Shown: positions 30,138 through 38,961 of the stretch, piece by piece
How positions within the stretch are numbered: the stretch's first letter is position 1
Layout: each line of letters opens with the position of its first letter
From: Cyclobacteriaceae bacterium
GTDB taxonomy: Bacteria; Bacteroidota; Bacteroidia; Cytophagales; Cyclobacteriaceae
Assembly: GCA_012033595.1 (NCBI GenBank)
Contig: JAAUQL010000038.1
Span: 1 to 49,503, forward strand
Direction: 5' to 3'
DNA length: 49,503 bases
The notes under the pieces: model-generated
Seen by the model: only the letters and a program-made list of their open reading frames with translations
Database searches by the model: none
Told to the model about the DNA's origin: nothing
Program-made: the position numbers and the translations under genes

Positions 30138-31292
30138 CTATAATACATTCGCAACTTCCTTCACTTTGGCGCCGTCGGCCACATCCCTGAAGCCCTCGTC
30201 AACCAATACTTCGTCACCACTGAGTCCTTCTTCTACCAGGGTCTGGTTCTGATAGGTAATACCCCTTTTTATTTGCACCTTTTTGGCCACCATTGCACTG
30301 CTATCGGTCTTTTGCGCCACAAACACAAAGTCGCCCTTATTGTCTTTTTGTATGAGCTTGCTGGGCACGACCAGGGCATTTTCCTTCTCAAAATCCTTTA
30401 CTTTCACCACAGCCAGCAAGTTGGGCTTGACGGTAAAATCTATTGCAGGAAGCAAGGCTTCTATAGAAAATGTCCTGTTTTGCTCATCGATGATCTGCCC
30501 CACTGAGCTAATGGTGGATTGTACCGACTTGTCGAGCGATGGGAAATAAATATCGATCTGGTCACCCCTTTTGAACTGCCCGATATAAGATTCGCTCACA
30601 TCGGCTTTCACATACATATCTTTGTGGTTCACTATCCGCACCAGCGGCGAGCCGATTTGAGCCATCTCCCCTTCTTTGACACTCACCTCCTCTATGGTAC
30701 CGTCAAACGGCGCCCTGATCTGCGACTTGGCGATTTGGGTTTTTACATTGGCGATTTGGTCTTCGAGCGACTCTTTTCTGTTTTTTGATTCGAGGTACTG
30801 TACTTCCGTACCTATCCGCTGATTCCACAGGTTGGCCTGCTTTTCGAACATGGTAATGGCCAATTCATATTCCGTCTCCAGCCTGTCGAGATTTTTCTGG
30901 TACAATTCGGTGTCCTGGGTCATGAGCAGTTGGCCTCTTTTTACATCATTGCCTTCTTTGACCAGTACCCTTTGCACCGTGCCCATATTTTCGGAGCTGA
31001 TCAACACATTTTTCCTTGATTTCACTGCCCCACTCACTTCCACAAAATGACTGAAAGTGGTCTTTTCTACCGGTACAGTCGAAATAAGGGTGGCTTTGCG
31101 GTGGTCTTTGGCAAATTCCGGATCGATAGAAGCTATTTCCTTCTCCAGCAGGGTGATCTCATGACGGATTTCCTGAAGTTGAATCTTTTTTTCCTTCAGT
31201 TCCTCTCGTTTTTCCTGAAGTTTATCTTGCGGTCCGCATGAACTGATGCCAATCGCTATGCTTGCTAAAATGAGTAAAATGTTGGTTTTCAT
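30138..31292 (-). CDS. RND efflux periplasmic adaptor, lipoprotein
   Basis: HlyD/AcrA-type membrane-fusion protein linking the permease to the outer-membrane channel. The 384-residue protein has a lipoprotein signal (IAIGISSC, Cys19), an early coiled coil (KLQEKREELKEKKIQLQEIR, about 25-45, unusual in lying before the lipoyl half), the lipoyl-like VLVKEGNDVKRGQLLMTQDT, a helical hairpin, the second lipoyl half IRAPFDGTIEEVSVKEGEMA, and beta-barrel and membrane-proximal domains ending VDEGFRDVADGAKVKEVANVL. It starts 21 bases after tolC and ends 21 bases before the pump gene. Confidence 0.93.
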   Translation of the reverse strand: MKTNILLILASIAIGISSCGPQDKLQEKREELKEKKIQLQEIRHEITLLEKEIASIDPEFAKDHRKATLISTVPVEKTTFSHFVEVSGAVKSRKNVLISSENMGTVQRVLVKEGNDVKRGQLLMTQDTELYQKNLDRLETEYELAITMFEKQANLWNQRIGTEVQYLESKNRKESLEDQIANVKTQIAKSQIRAPFDGTIEEVSVKEGEMAQIGSPLVRIVNHKDMYVKADVSESYIGQFKRGDQIDIYFPSLDKSVQSTISSVGQIIDEQNRTFSIEALLPAIDFTVKPNLLAVVKVKDFEKENALVVPSKLIQKDNKGDFVFVAQKTDSSAMVAKKVQIKRGITYQNQTLVEEGLSGDEVLVDEGFRDVADGAKVKEVANVL

Positions 31293-31313
31293 TATAATTA
31301 GATTTTCGTGATT

Positions 31314-32687
31314 TTATTCTGTTTTCAATATGCCCAGGGCTTTTTGGTAGTTGACATGGGCGATTAATGCATCGTATAGCGCATTGAAGTAGTTTGTTTG
31401 TGCCTGTTTGTATGCATTGTCGGCATCTATCACTTCCAGATTGGTGCCTACCCCTTCCTGATACTTGATTTTACTCTGGTTATACACCGATTCTGCAAGT
31501 TTTTGGTTTTCTTCCTGGCTTTTCAACTGCTCCAGGTTGTTTTCCAGACTTTTTCGCATTTGCACCACTTCCACCCGAATATTGTTTTCGAGCACCTGAC
31601 GCTGATAGTCTAGCTGCTCTATTTTCAATTTGCTTTGTTGGATTTTCTTGGTTTTAAGCAAGCCTTCAAATATTGGCAAACGCAATGAAAGCCCTGCCAG
31701 TCGATAATCGGGCCATACACGGCGATTGCTAAACTCGCTGAGCGAACTAAAATCGATCACACCGGCATTCATACCCCAGGCGGCGGTGAGGTCGAGCGTA
31801 GGCAGATATTGCACCTTGTTGTTTCTCAGGTCTAGTTCTGCCAGCATCTGGTTGGTTTGTAAAATAGAATACTCTATCCTGCGCTGAAAGTTATAGCCCA
31901 TATTGATGTCTTCTTCCACGTGGATGTCGAGATCATCAAGCTTGTCTGTAATCTCCAAACTGGAGTCAAAGGGCATTCCCATTTGGAATTTTAGCAATTC
32001 CCGGCTGATTTCCACGGCGCGTTCTGCATTGGCTTTTTGTGTTTTGATATTATTGAACTCCACCATGGTACGGTTGAGGTCGAGCAATTCCACAAATCCG
32101 GCTTGCTGCCTGATGGTGGTTTCGCGCACCAGTGAATCGAGCCTTGAAAAGTTGGAATTGATCATTTCGAGCGACATCTGGTTTACCAATACCGTATAGT
32201 ATGCTTTGGTCACCGCTTCGGTCACATCTATTTTAGATTTAATGTGCTCCTTATGCGAAAGCTCCTGATACGTTCTTGACGCCTTGAGGCCGACAAAATA
32301 CGAACCATTGAAAATCATCTGGCTCAGGTTGATACCCAGGTCTGCATCGTATGGCGTACCAAAAGCGACTTCGATAAACTCTCCCGCCGGTGCACTCGGA
32401 TCAACAAACTCAGCAGGTAAAAAGGCCTTGCGTACCACAAAGTTCTTGTTAACTGAGGCATTAGCATTTACCTGCGGTAGGCCCGTAGCCATGTACTCGC
32501 CTGTTTGGGCTCTTGATACTTCCTTCTCAAGATTGGCAATGATAATGTTTTGATTGTGCTCCTGGGCATACCTGAGGCACTCTTCCAATGACATTTGGTA
32601 CACCTGGGGATTCTGGACTTCCTGGGCAAAAAGCGTCACGGAGACAAATAGCAGGTTGATCAGCAAAATTGGTTTATAACGTTTCAT
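31314..32687 (-). CDS. TolC-family outer-membrane efflux protein
   Basis: Outer-membrane channel of the tripartite pump. The 457 residues have a signal peptide ending SVTLFAQ (about 22), then two outer-membrane efflux protein repeats with long helices: SLEECLRYAQEHNQNIIIAN, an AFLPAEF...LGINLSQMIFNG barrel-strand region, and KIKYQEGVGTNLEVIDADNA followed by QAQTNYFNALYDALIAHVNY, which is the conserved second-repeat signature. The ATG at 32687 directly follows the repaired tetR stop (32690-32688), so the regulator and channel are tightly linked. Confidence 0.95.
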   Translation of the reverse strand: MKRYKPILLINLLFVSVTLFAQEVQNPQVYQMSLEECLRYAQEHNQNIIIANLEKEVSRAQTGEYMATGLPQVNANASVNKNFVVRKAFLPAEFVDPSAPAGEFIEVAFGTPYDADLGINLSQMIFNGSYFVGLKASRTYQELSHKEHIKSKIDVTEAVTKAYYTVLVNQMSLEMINSNFSRLDSLVRETTIRQQAGFVELLDLNRTMVEFNNIKTQKANAERAVEISRELLKFQMGMPFDSSLEITDKLDDLDIHVEEDINMGYNFQRRIEYSILQTNQMLAELDLRNNKVQYLPTLDLTAAWGMNAGVIDFSSLSEFSNRRVWPDYRLAGLSLRLPIFEGLLKTKKIQQSKLKIEQLDYQRQVLENNIRVEVVQMRKSLENNLEQLKSQEENQKLAESVYNQSKIKYQEGVGTNLEVIDADNAYKQAQTNYFNALYDALIAHVNYQKALGILKTE

Positions 32688-33304
32688 CTATATTGTTTTT
32701 TGTTTGTAGGTTTCTAAAAGTTTAAATCCTTTGTCGGAAAGTATGCCATGGGTAAAATGATCAAAAATTTGTGCATGAATCTCGCTCATTGTAAACCGTT
32801 CTTCCGGAAAAAATCCTTGTTGAATGAAATCTCTATCTCCCCTATCCGCAAATAAGCCAGAATTTCAGGGTTGATGTCTTTGCGGAAAAAACCCTCCGCA
32901 ATGCCTCTTTGCAAGTTGTTGAGCACTGAATTGAAGATGACGTCATGTTTGTGCTCAATATACTTTTCCCAAGCCCTTCTATAGTATTTCTTCAAATCAA
33001 ACATCACCCCCATATTGGTGTTCTTAAATCTGTCGCGAAGGCATACCGTAAGCTTGTATAGCTGGTCAACAGCATTTTCGGCACTTGCTTCCACTTCGCG
33101 CATCATCTTCATTTCGTTTTCAAAATACAGCTCCGTAGAGCACATGATTATTTCTTCCTTGTCTTTGAAATGCAAATAGATGGTCTTTTTGGACATGCCT
33201 AAATGCCGCGCTATATCGTCCATGGTCACGCTCCTTATCCCATAACTGGTAAAAAGCTCAATCGACTCAACTATAATTTTCTCCCTGATACTGTCTTTAT
33301 CCAT
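32688..33304 (-). CDS. TetR-family regulator of the efflux operon, one frameshift
   Basis: The start is taken at ATG 33304 (MDKDSIREKIIVESIELFTS) rather than the longer frame from 33343, which would run through the promoter. The helix-turn-helix is DDIARHLGMSKKTIYLHFKD (about 26-45). The first frame ends at 32786 after NKDFFRKNGLQ; adding one base to the A6 run at 32808-32813 gives NKDFFPEERFTMSEIHAQIF and a 205-residue protein ending ETYKQKTI, with its stop adjacent to the tolC start. Such repressors usually sense a pump substrate and repress their own operon. The C-terminal ligand domain gives no substrate clue. The palindromic region just upstream is the likely operator. Confidence 0.88.
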
Positions 33305-33313
33305 AAGCGGCCG

Positions 33314-33321
33314 CAAAACTA
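33314..33321 (-). promoter_or_regulatory. Promoter -7 box for tetR-tolC-hlyD-acrB
   Basis: Minus-strand TAGTTTTG matches TAnnTTTG ten bases before the tetR ATG, implying a very short leader. It abuts the palindrome at 33323-33350, so a bound repressor would cover the promoter. Confidence 0.5.
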
Positions 33322-33322
33322 A

Positions 33323-33350
33323 GGAAACTTTAATATTTTCCACAGTTTCC
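33323..33350. promoter_or_regulatory. Candidate TetR operator (GGAAACT-n14-AGTTTCC)
   Basis: Perfect 7-bp inverted arms GGAAACT (33323-33329) and AGTTTCC (33344-33350), 21 bases from arm to arm, just upstream of the tetR -7 box. The GGAAA/TTTCC unit recurs in the same spacer at 33372-33382 as the palindrome TTTCCCGGAAA. Confidence 0.5.
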
Positions 33351-33371
33351 GGTTTGTATTTTCTAACTTGA

Positions 33372-33382
33372 TTTCCCGGAAA
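33372..33382. promoter_or_regulatory. Second GGAAA-type palindrome
   Basis: TTTCCCGGAAA is a perfect 11-bp palindrome about a central C, between the divergent promoters. It shares its half-site with the 33323-33350 palindrome, so it may be a second binding site. Confidence 0.35.
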
Positions 33383-33400
33383 AGGTTATGCAATGTTTGC

Positions 33401-33408
33401 TAACTTTG
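33401..33408 (+). promoter_or_regulatory. Promoter -7 box for the alpha/beta hydrolase gene
   Basis: TAACTTTG fits TAnnTTTG exactly, 52 bases before the TTG start at 33460. No -33 TTG at about 20 bases is present. Confidence 0.45.
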
Positions 33409-33459
33409 GAATAATTGATAGCAGCGGCATATGAAGCAGATAAATGGTAATATGGGATA

Positions 33460-34314
33460 TTGAAAGATAATGGTGTGATCGAGGTTAATTACTTAAAATT
33501 CATCCTTCCTAACGTAGTGTTCAACTGCAGGGTTTTAGGAACCGGCAAAAATATAATTGTGGCCTTTCATGGCTTTGGGCAAGACGGTGAAGTGTTTTTG
33601 CCCTTTGCCACCCAACATCCCGGATATACGATCTATTCGTTCGATTTGCCCTTTCACGGAGCTACCAAGGTAGCTGATAGTGAACAATGTCTCGAACCAA
33701 AGGTGATCGTAAATCTGATATCGCTGCTGATGGCCTCAGAGCACATCAGCCGCTTCTCGCTATTAAGCTTTAGTATTGGCAGCAAGTTGGTTTTCCCCAT
33801 CATTAAGAGATTTGCCGACAGCATACACCAGGTTTGGTTGATGGCGCCCGATGGCATCGTGGTCAATTTTTGGTACCGGCTGGCTACTGCTACTTATCCG
33901 GGCAGGGCGCTATTCACCCGGCTGATGCAGCACCCGGCGACCTATGGACACTTGCTGAGGGTAGTTGGGAATTTGGGGCTTATCCATAAAAATAAGATCG
34001 AATATGCGCTCAATGCCATCAAAAATCCGGCGATGGGTAAGCAACTAAGCGATACATGGATTTACCTGAGGCAGCTCAATCTGGAATCATTAGAAATCGC
34101 AGATCAAATCAATGCGCATGGCATTGTATGCTACTTTGTATTGGCCAGCAGGGATTTGGTCATTGATAATAGTGCGATAAAACCCTGGAGCCGGAAGTTA
34201 AAAAATACCAGAATTATAAAGCTGCCATCTTCGCACGCTGCCCTGCTCAGGAACTTTGTGACCTGGAGCGCAAAAATTTTTCAGGCTAATGACCCTCCTG
34301 ATCCTTCGGTTTGA
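33460..34314 (+). CDS. Alpha/beta hydrolase
   Basis: The 284-residue protein has the alpha/beta-hydrolase core: IIVAFHGFGQDGEVFLPF with the oxyanion HGFG, YTIYSFDLPFHGATK, the nucleophile elbow SLLSFSIGSKLVF (Ser in SFSIG, a variant of GxSxG with Ser at the first glycine), a cap region, and late YFVLASRDLVIDN (acid) and LPSSHAALLRNF (His). No signal peptide, so cytoplasmic. The start is uncertain: TTG 33460 gives MKDNGVIEVNYLKFIL, GTG 33475 would shorten it by five residues. It is divergent from the efflux operon and could share its regulator. Substrate unknown. Confidence 0.85.
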   Translation: MKDNGVIEVNYLKFILPNVVFNCRVLGTGKNIIVAFHGFGQDGEVFLPFATQHPGYTIYSFDLPFHGATKVADSEQCLEPKVIVNLISLLMASEHISRFSLLSFSIGSKLVFPIIKRFADSIHQVWLMAPDGIVVNFWYRLATATYPGRALFTRLMQHPATYGHLLRVVGNLGLIHKNKIEYALNAIKNPAMGKQLSDTWIYLRQLNLESLEIADQINAHGIVCYFVLASRDLVIDNSAIKPWSRKLKNTRIIKLPSSHAALLRNFVTWSAKIFQANDPPDPSV

Positions 34315-34537
34315 GTAGTTCTTCGGTGGCTCTTTTCTTGGCCTCTATCCTGGACAAATACAATTGCAGGTCCTCTTCCTTTTCATTTGTCCAATCCATC
34401 AGGTCAGAGGCTTCTTCGTGCATCATTTCTATCCTTTCTTTGGCATGTCTCAAATTGATACCTTCGATCCACTCCAGGTGAACCTCGCCATTGACCCTAT
34501 AAGAAATGTAAAATTTATGAAGCTGCCTGTCTAGCAT
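34286..34537 (-). CDS. Small charged protein of unknown function
   Basis: An 83-residue frame from ATG 34537: MLDRQLHKFYISYRVNGEVH, then LEWIEGINLRHAKERIEMMH and a strongly charged helical tail. Codon use looks protein-like and the first half suggests a small beta-alpha fold, but I recognise no family. Its end overlaps the 3' end of the convergent hydrolase gene by 29 bases. Moderate confidence that it is real. Confidence 0.5.
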   Translation of the reverse strand: MLDRQLHKFYISYRVNGEVHLEWIEGINLRHAKERIEMMHEEASDLMDWTNEKEEDLQLYLSRIEAKKRATEELLKPKDQEGH

Positions 34538-34684
34538 TTAGATTTTTAAATAGTATAAAAAATAGTACCTTATCCTAAAACTCAAAAGTAAAGATATACT
34601 CTAGATCAATTTATTTGCCATCGATATTCATATTTATTTTTCCACATTTCATCATCAAAAATTAATATTTTATACTTTTCCAAT

Positions 34685-34980
34685 ATGTGGTTTGGAGTGC
34701 ACAAAATGCTTTTTTTGTCTGGCTTATCTCTCATTCCCCTCGTCACAGAGGCGCAAATGATCGAAAAAATAAACTATACCTACAGTACCGTGAAGGCTAC
34801 GGACGCACATGAAAATAGTACTAAATCAGGACTAAGGAATTATTACTACCTGGGCTGAATATTAAGTGCTACTGCATACTACACCCTGGGGGCGCAAAGC
34901 GTAAAAGTAGATTACTACAAACGATTGAAAGTCCATGGTTGTTTCTTTCTTTTCCTTGATGATATGAAAGTAAGCAAATG
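34685..34980 (+). pseudogene. Interrupted short secreted ORF
   Basis: From ATG 34685 the frame encodes a signal-like MLFLSGLSLIPLVTEAQ after seven residues, a polar stretch MIEKINYTYSTVKATDAHEN, then NYYYLG and a TGA at 34856-34858. The same frame continues without a shift as ILSATAYYTLGAQSVKVDYY, running into the dispersed repeat and ending at 34980. The TGA stands where a Trp (TGG) would fit a hydrophobic stretch. No family recognised. It could be a relic, a sequence error, or a chance frame whose end is repeat DNA. Confidence 0.35.
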
Positions 34981-34995
34981 AAAATCAGGACAATA
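34935..34995. repeat. Dispersed 61-bp repeat, copy B
   Basis: TGGTTGTTTCTTTCTTTTCC and the following bases align without gaps to copy A (5722-5782), about 46 of 61 identical by eye. The conserved blocks are CTTTCTTTTC, TTGATG, GAAAGT and ATCA-GACA. Confidence 0.6.
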
Positions 34996-35127
34996 CGGTT
35001 TACTTACTTGCGCGGAAGCCACTTTCGTGCCTGTCGAAACCCTAGGCGGGCACGTTTACCGGGGTGGACAAAACAGGTGTCGGGGTAGCGATATATATGA
35101 AAGGAAAGCGAGAAATCTGTGGATACT

Positions 35128-35164
35128 AAAACTCTTCAAGGTTTTGGAGTCCTTGAAGAGTTTT
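35128..35164 (-). terminator. Intrinsic terminator after the S46 peptidase gene
   Basis: AAAACTCTTCAAGG (35128-35141) and CCTTGAAGAGTTTT (35151-35164) form a perfect 14-bp stem with a nine-base loop, 16 bases after the peptidase stop. Symmetric A and T ends make it bidirectional. Confidence 0.8.
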
Positions 35165-35179
35165 CATTAATCATTTTTT

Positions 35180-37388
35180 TTATTCAACCGCCCTTGTTTG
35201 TGGCTGGCCATTTTTAATGATGGTCATCTCATCGATCAGGTGGGTAGCACCTGCAAATTTATCAATCACAAACAAAGTATAGCGTACGTCTATGCTAATG
35301 CACCGTTGCAATTCGGGCTCAAAGGCTATATCACCGCTCATAGCTTCCCAGTTTCCGTCGAAGGCAGTGCCAATTAGCTGTCCGTAGCCGTTGATCACCG
35401 GGCTACCTGAGTTGCCCCCCGTAATATCATTGTCGGTGAGAAAAGCCACATATAGTTTTCCATCTGTCCCATACTGGCCGTAGTCTTTGGCCTGGTGCAA
35501 TTGTTTGAGTTTGGGATGAACGACAAATTCAGGATTTGTAGCGTCTTCCTTTTCTATCACTCCATCCAGCGTGGTGAGGTAGTGATAATGCACGGCATCT
35601 TTAGGGTCGTAGCTTTGCACCTGGCCATAGGTGAGGCGCATGGTTGCATTCGCATCAGGATAGTACATTTTCTTACTGTTCATTTCCCTGAGAGCGGCAA
35701 TGAACTTTCGCCGGCCTTTTTCCAGTTGTTTCAATGCTGCGCCTCGTTTTGCAGAAGCCTCTCTATAGCTGTCGTACACCGAAGAAGCTATGATGTAACC
35801 AGGATCACTTTCCAATACTTCGGCTTTTGGCTCGGCATAAAAAAGCATCAATTTATCTTCATCCACCAATATGGAATGGTTGAATACATACTCCGCCAAA
35901 GCCTGGTAATCGTTTTCCTGAGCAGCCTGGAACCCACTCAGGAGGTCTGTGGCCGTGTAGGTTGGATTCACTTCCAAAAATGCTTTTGGTGTAAACTCCG
36001 CATCAATATCTTCTACCAGAAACCTGACCATGGCGGCAAACACTTCTCTGTCTATGGCCGGAATATAGTCTTTAAAAAACTTCGCCGACTTCTCCCTTTC
36101 TTCTGCCAGTTGCTCTTGAAGTGCTGTTTCATCTTCATCGTTTAGGCGATTAATCAATGCACTGAATTTAAATCCCGCTTTTACAAATTCGATTCCAAAA
36201 CCTGCCTCATACAAATAATAAAATGGAAGATTGTATTTTTCAATATCCTGGTAAGCATCGGCGATTTCGGCAATGGGGTCGCCATACTTTTTTACCCTGC
36301 TATTTTTTGCTTTTATCCATGTATTCAGCTCTTCTTCAAGTGCGAGTTTTTTGGCATATACATCCAGGTTTTCCAATCCTTCGGTCTGACCGATAAAGTA
36401 TTTCCAATAGTTGCTTATCCCCGCATATTTGCTGGCATAGGCCAACCTCACCGCTGGGTCGGCATCCATTTTTTCCTTCATCAATTCCAACTTTTTAGCT
36501 CGGATATTTACCCTGGCCGGGTTGGTTTTGGTCATGGCCAATTCTACCCCATAGCTGGTCAGGTAGCGGTTGGTGGATCCGGGGTATCCCATTACCATGG
36601 CAAAGTCGTTTTCCTGCACACCGTCCAGCGATATTGGCAATGGTATTTGGCTTTAAGCGGAACATTTTCCGGCGCGTATTTGGCTGGCGTGCCATCGGGC
36701 GCGCTGTAAACTCTGAAAAGCGAAAAATCACCGGTATGGCGAGGCCACATCCAGTTGTCTGTGTCGCCGCCAAATTTGCCAATCGACTCGGGGGGCGTAC
36801 CCACCAATCGTACATCATGAAACGTTTCGTATACAAAGAGGTAGTATTCATTGCCTTCGAAAAAAGGCTTGATCACCACATCATAGCTGGTAGTGCCCTT
36901 GGCTTCAGCCTGGATCTCTGCCATGGCTTTACCCACCATCTCATTTCTCTCGTCTTCGCTCATGTGATCTTTCACCCCCCTGAGCACCTGATCGGTGACA
37001 TCTTCCATTCGCACCAAAAACTGCACAAAAAGCCCCTCATTTGGCAATTCATCTTGTTTGGTTTGCGCCCAGAATCCCATGGTGAGGATGTCGTTTTCGA
37101 CCGTACTATGGCTTTGGATATAATCATAACCACAATGGTGATTGGTGAGCAATAAGCCTTCCCTCGAAATGATCTCGCCCGTACAAAAGCCCCCGCCCAG
37201 GTTGACGACAGCATCTTTGAGTGCAGAATGATTGACGCTATAGATTTCTTCCGGAGTGAGGTGGAGACCCATTTTTGCAGATCAACCTGATTTAAACGGT
37301 TAATATGCAATGGCAACCACATACCTTCATCGGCCTGTGCCCCGAAACCGGACGCAAAGCACAGCCATAAAATTAATATCCTCTTCAT
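35180..37388 (-). CDS. S46 dipeptidyl peptidase, DPP7-like, two frameshifts
   Basis: Periplasmic serine exopeptidase that removes dipeptides from peptides, feeding amino-acid catabolism. Adding one base at T5 37272-37276 and one at 36639-36640 joins three frames into 736 residues. The signal peptide is MKRILILWLCFASGFGAQA; mature start DEGMWLPLHINRLN is typical. The catalytic triad is visible: His85 in LLTNHHCGYDY, Asp221 in WPRHTGDFSLFR, Ser661 in TGGNSGSPVING. The S1-pocket segment reads AFDGNWEAM with Gly, as in DPP7 (hydrophobic P1), rather than the Arg of acidic-specific DPP11. A strong terminator follows; the Omp85-type gene lies 57 bases upstream. Confidence 0.93.
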
Positions 37389-37437
37389 ATTTCTCCCTTC
37401 TTGTTAAAAAAATGATATAAAAATTAGTTAGATGAGG

Positions 37438-37445
37438 CAAAAATA
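37438..37445 (-). promoter_or_regulatory. Possible -7 box for the S46 peptidase gene
   Basis: Minus-strand TATTTTTG matches TAnnTTTG 50 bases upstream of the peptidase ATG, right at the 3' end of the Omp85-type gene. A CAAA (minus TTTG) lies 15 bases further up, a little close for a -33 box. Confidence 0.35.
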
Positions 37446-38893
37446 CTAAAATGCTGCAAACAAATTAAAATATAAGGCACGTTCGCCTTCTATATTCATC
37501 GAATATTCCCATCTCATCACAAAGTCATAAAACGAAATGATATCAATGCCGAGTCCTCCACCATATATATATTTGTCGGTGAAAAGGCTGTTTTCTTTGT
37601 AGCCTGGATAATTGGATACATAGCCCTGATCAAAATTGAGGGACAAATAGGCCGCGAAAGGTATCTTATCGAACTGCCTGACCCGCAACACACTGCTGAT
37701 ATCTGTTTCGAATGCGAATAGTTGTCTTTTAAAACTATTTTTATTGAGCGCGTAGTGTTGACCTTCTATAATATAGCGTTCGTAACCACGCAAAAAATCC
37801 CTGCCATACCCAACACCACTGTAATTATAATAGGGTACCCTGGTAAAGGTGGAAGCATTGCCGGTGACGGAAGTAGCAAAATAAAACTTTTTGCCCAGAT
37901 CGAAGTATCGCGAATAGCGCACATTGGCTTCGAGCATATCCACATCATGGTACAGACCGAGACCTATTTTGTTGATGGAGACTTTGAGCAGTGCACCAGA
38001 GAGCGGATAAGATACAAAATCCCGGAAATCCCAAATGAATGAATACGACAAGGCAATATAATTTTGATTTTTTTGTGCATTGTAAAAATAGTTCGGGTTT
38101 TCCTGAAGAACAGAATCTGAAACCGTGGTGGAAGAATAGTGCACGCCAAAACTGTGCGTAGAGTAAAAATTAGGCCTGTAGCCCAAAATAATCCCGCTTT
38201 GCCACTGATCTCTAAGCTGATATTCGGCGTCGTAAAATTGCTGGCGATGGCCAATGGTCTTATATGCTATATTTTTGTTCGTGGCATAATCGCCATAAAA
38301 GCTCAAGCCAATTTTTTGATCTTTGTCGATATAGGGAAACTGATAAGCAAGCCTGAAGAGCTTGGTATATCCGAATTGTGCCGTTAAATTGAGGATCTCT
38401 CGCCGGCCACGAAAATTGAAATGCCGCAGTTTGAGTCCCCAGTCTACCCTGGACAAATCGGCATCCTGGTTTACCCACCATTCGGTAAAATTCCTATCGG
38501 CCAGGTTGAAGATGGGGATTGGAAAAAATACCATCGTTCCGAAACGCGGATGATCACATCTACTCTGTCTTCGGACAAATCGACCGTGCTGATGTCCACC
38601 TCCAAAAAAAGACTGGTATTAATTAGTTTGCGCTTATCGGCCTGGAGCATTTCTGCCAAAGCTGCCCTGGTGAGCACTTGCCCGTCATGCACACTGAGCT
38701 CCCGGCTTATGATGTGTTCTTTGGTTTTTTTGTAGCCAATGATGAACACCTTGTCAATCTGGATGGTATCGCTGACGTCGGCATACAGGGAGTCTGCGAC
38801 TGAAACCGCCTCTTGACCACATGCCATTTGCTTCGGCGCAAAAAGCATTAAAAAAACCAGGAATGTGCAGCAAATATGCGTCAACTTCAGCAA
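37446..38893 (-). CDS. Small Omp85-type outer-membrane protein, one frameshift
   Basis: Restoring one base in A6 at 38523-38528 joins two frames into 482 residues. A signal peptide (TFLVFLMLFAPKQMACGQ) is followed by what looks like a single POTRA domain (IDKVFIIGYKKTKEHIISRE, LINTSLFLEVDISTVDLSED, VDVIIRVSERWYFFPIPIF; about 45-125) and a beta-barrel with strands ending in aromatic residues (RRWEYSMNIEGERALYFNLFAAF-type terminus, final Phe). BamA has five POTRA domains and about 800 residues, so this belongs to the short Omp85/FhaC-like or TamA-like set common in Bacteroidota. Exact role unknown. The start is TTG at 38893, as no ATG is available. Downstream is the peptidase gene. Confidence 0.82.
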
Positions 38894-38961
38894 GGAGTTA
38901 TCAATGAATTAATACCAGGATTTGGCAATCTACAAAACAACGCTTGAATTGCTGCAGAATT

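Larger units (their letters stand above)
34538..35179. other. Spacer with degraded ORF, repeat copy B and terminator
   Basis: About 640 bases between the small charged-protein gene and the S46 peptidase stop. It contains the interrupted secreted ORF (34685-34980), the second copy of the dispersed repeat (34935-34995) and the S46 terminator (35128-35164). Outside these I see nothing. Confidence 0.5.

Noticed and set aside
4431-38893. Programmed frameshifting as a general explanation for the broken frames
   Set aside because: Sites share no slippery heptamer or downstream structure, and occur in unrelated genes including essential ones.
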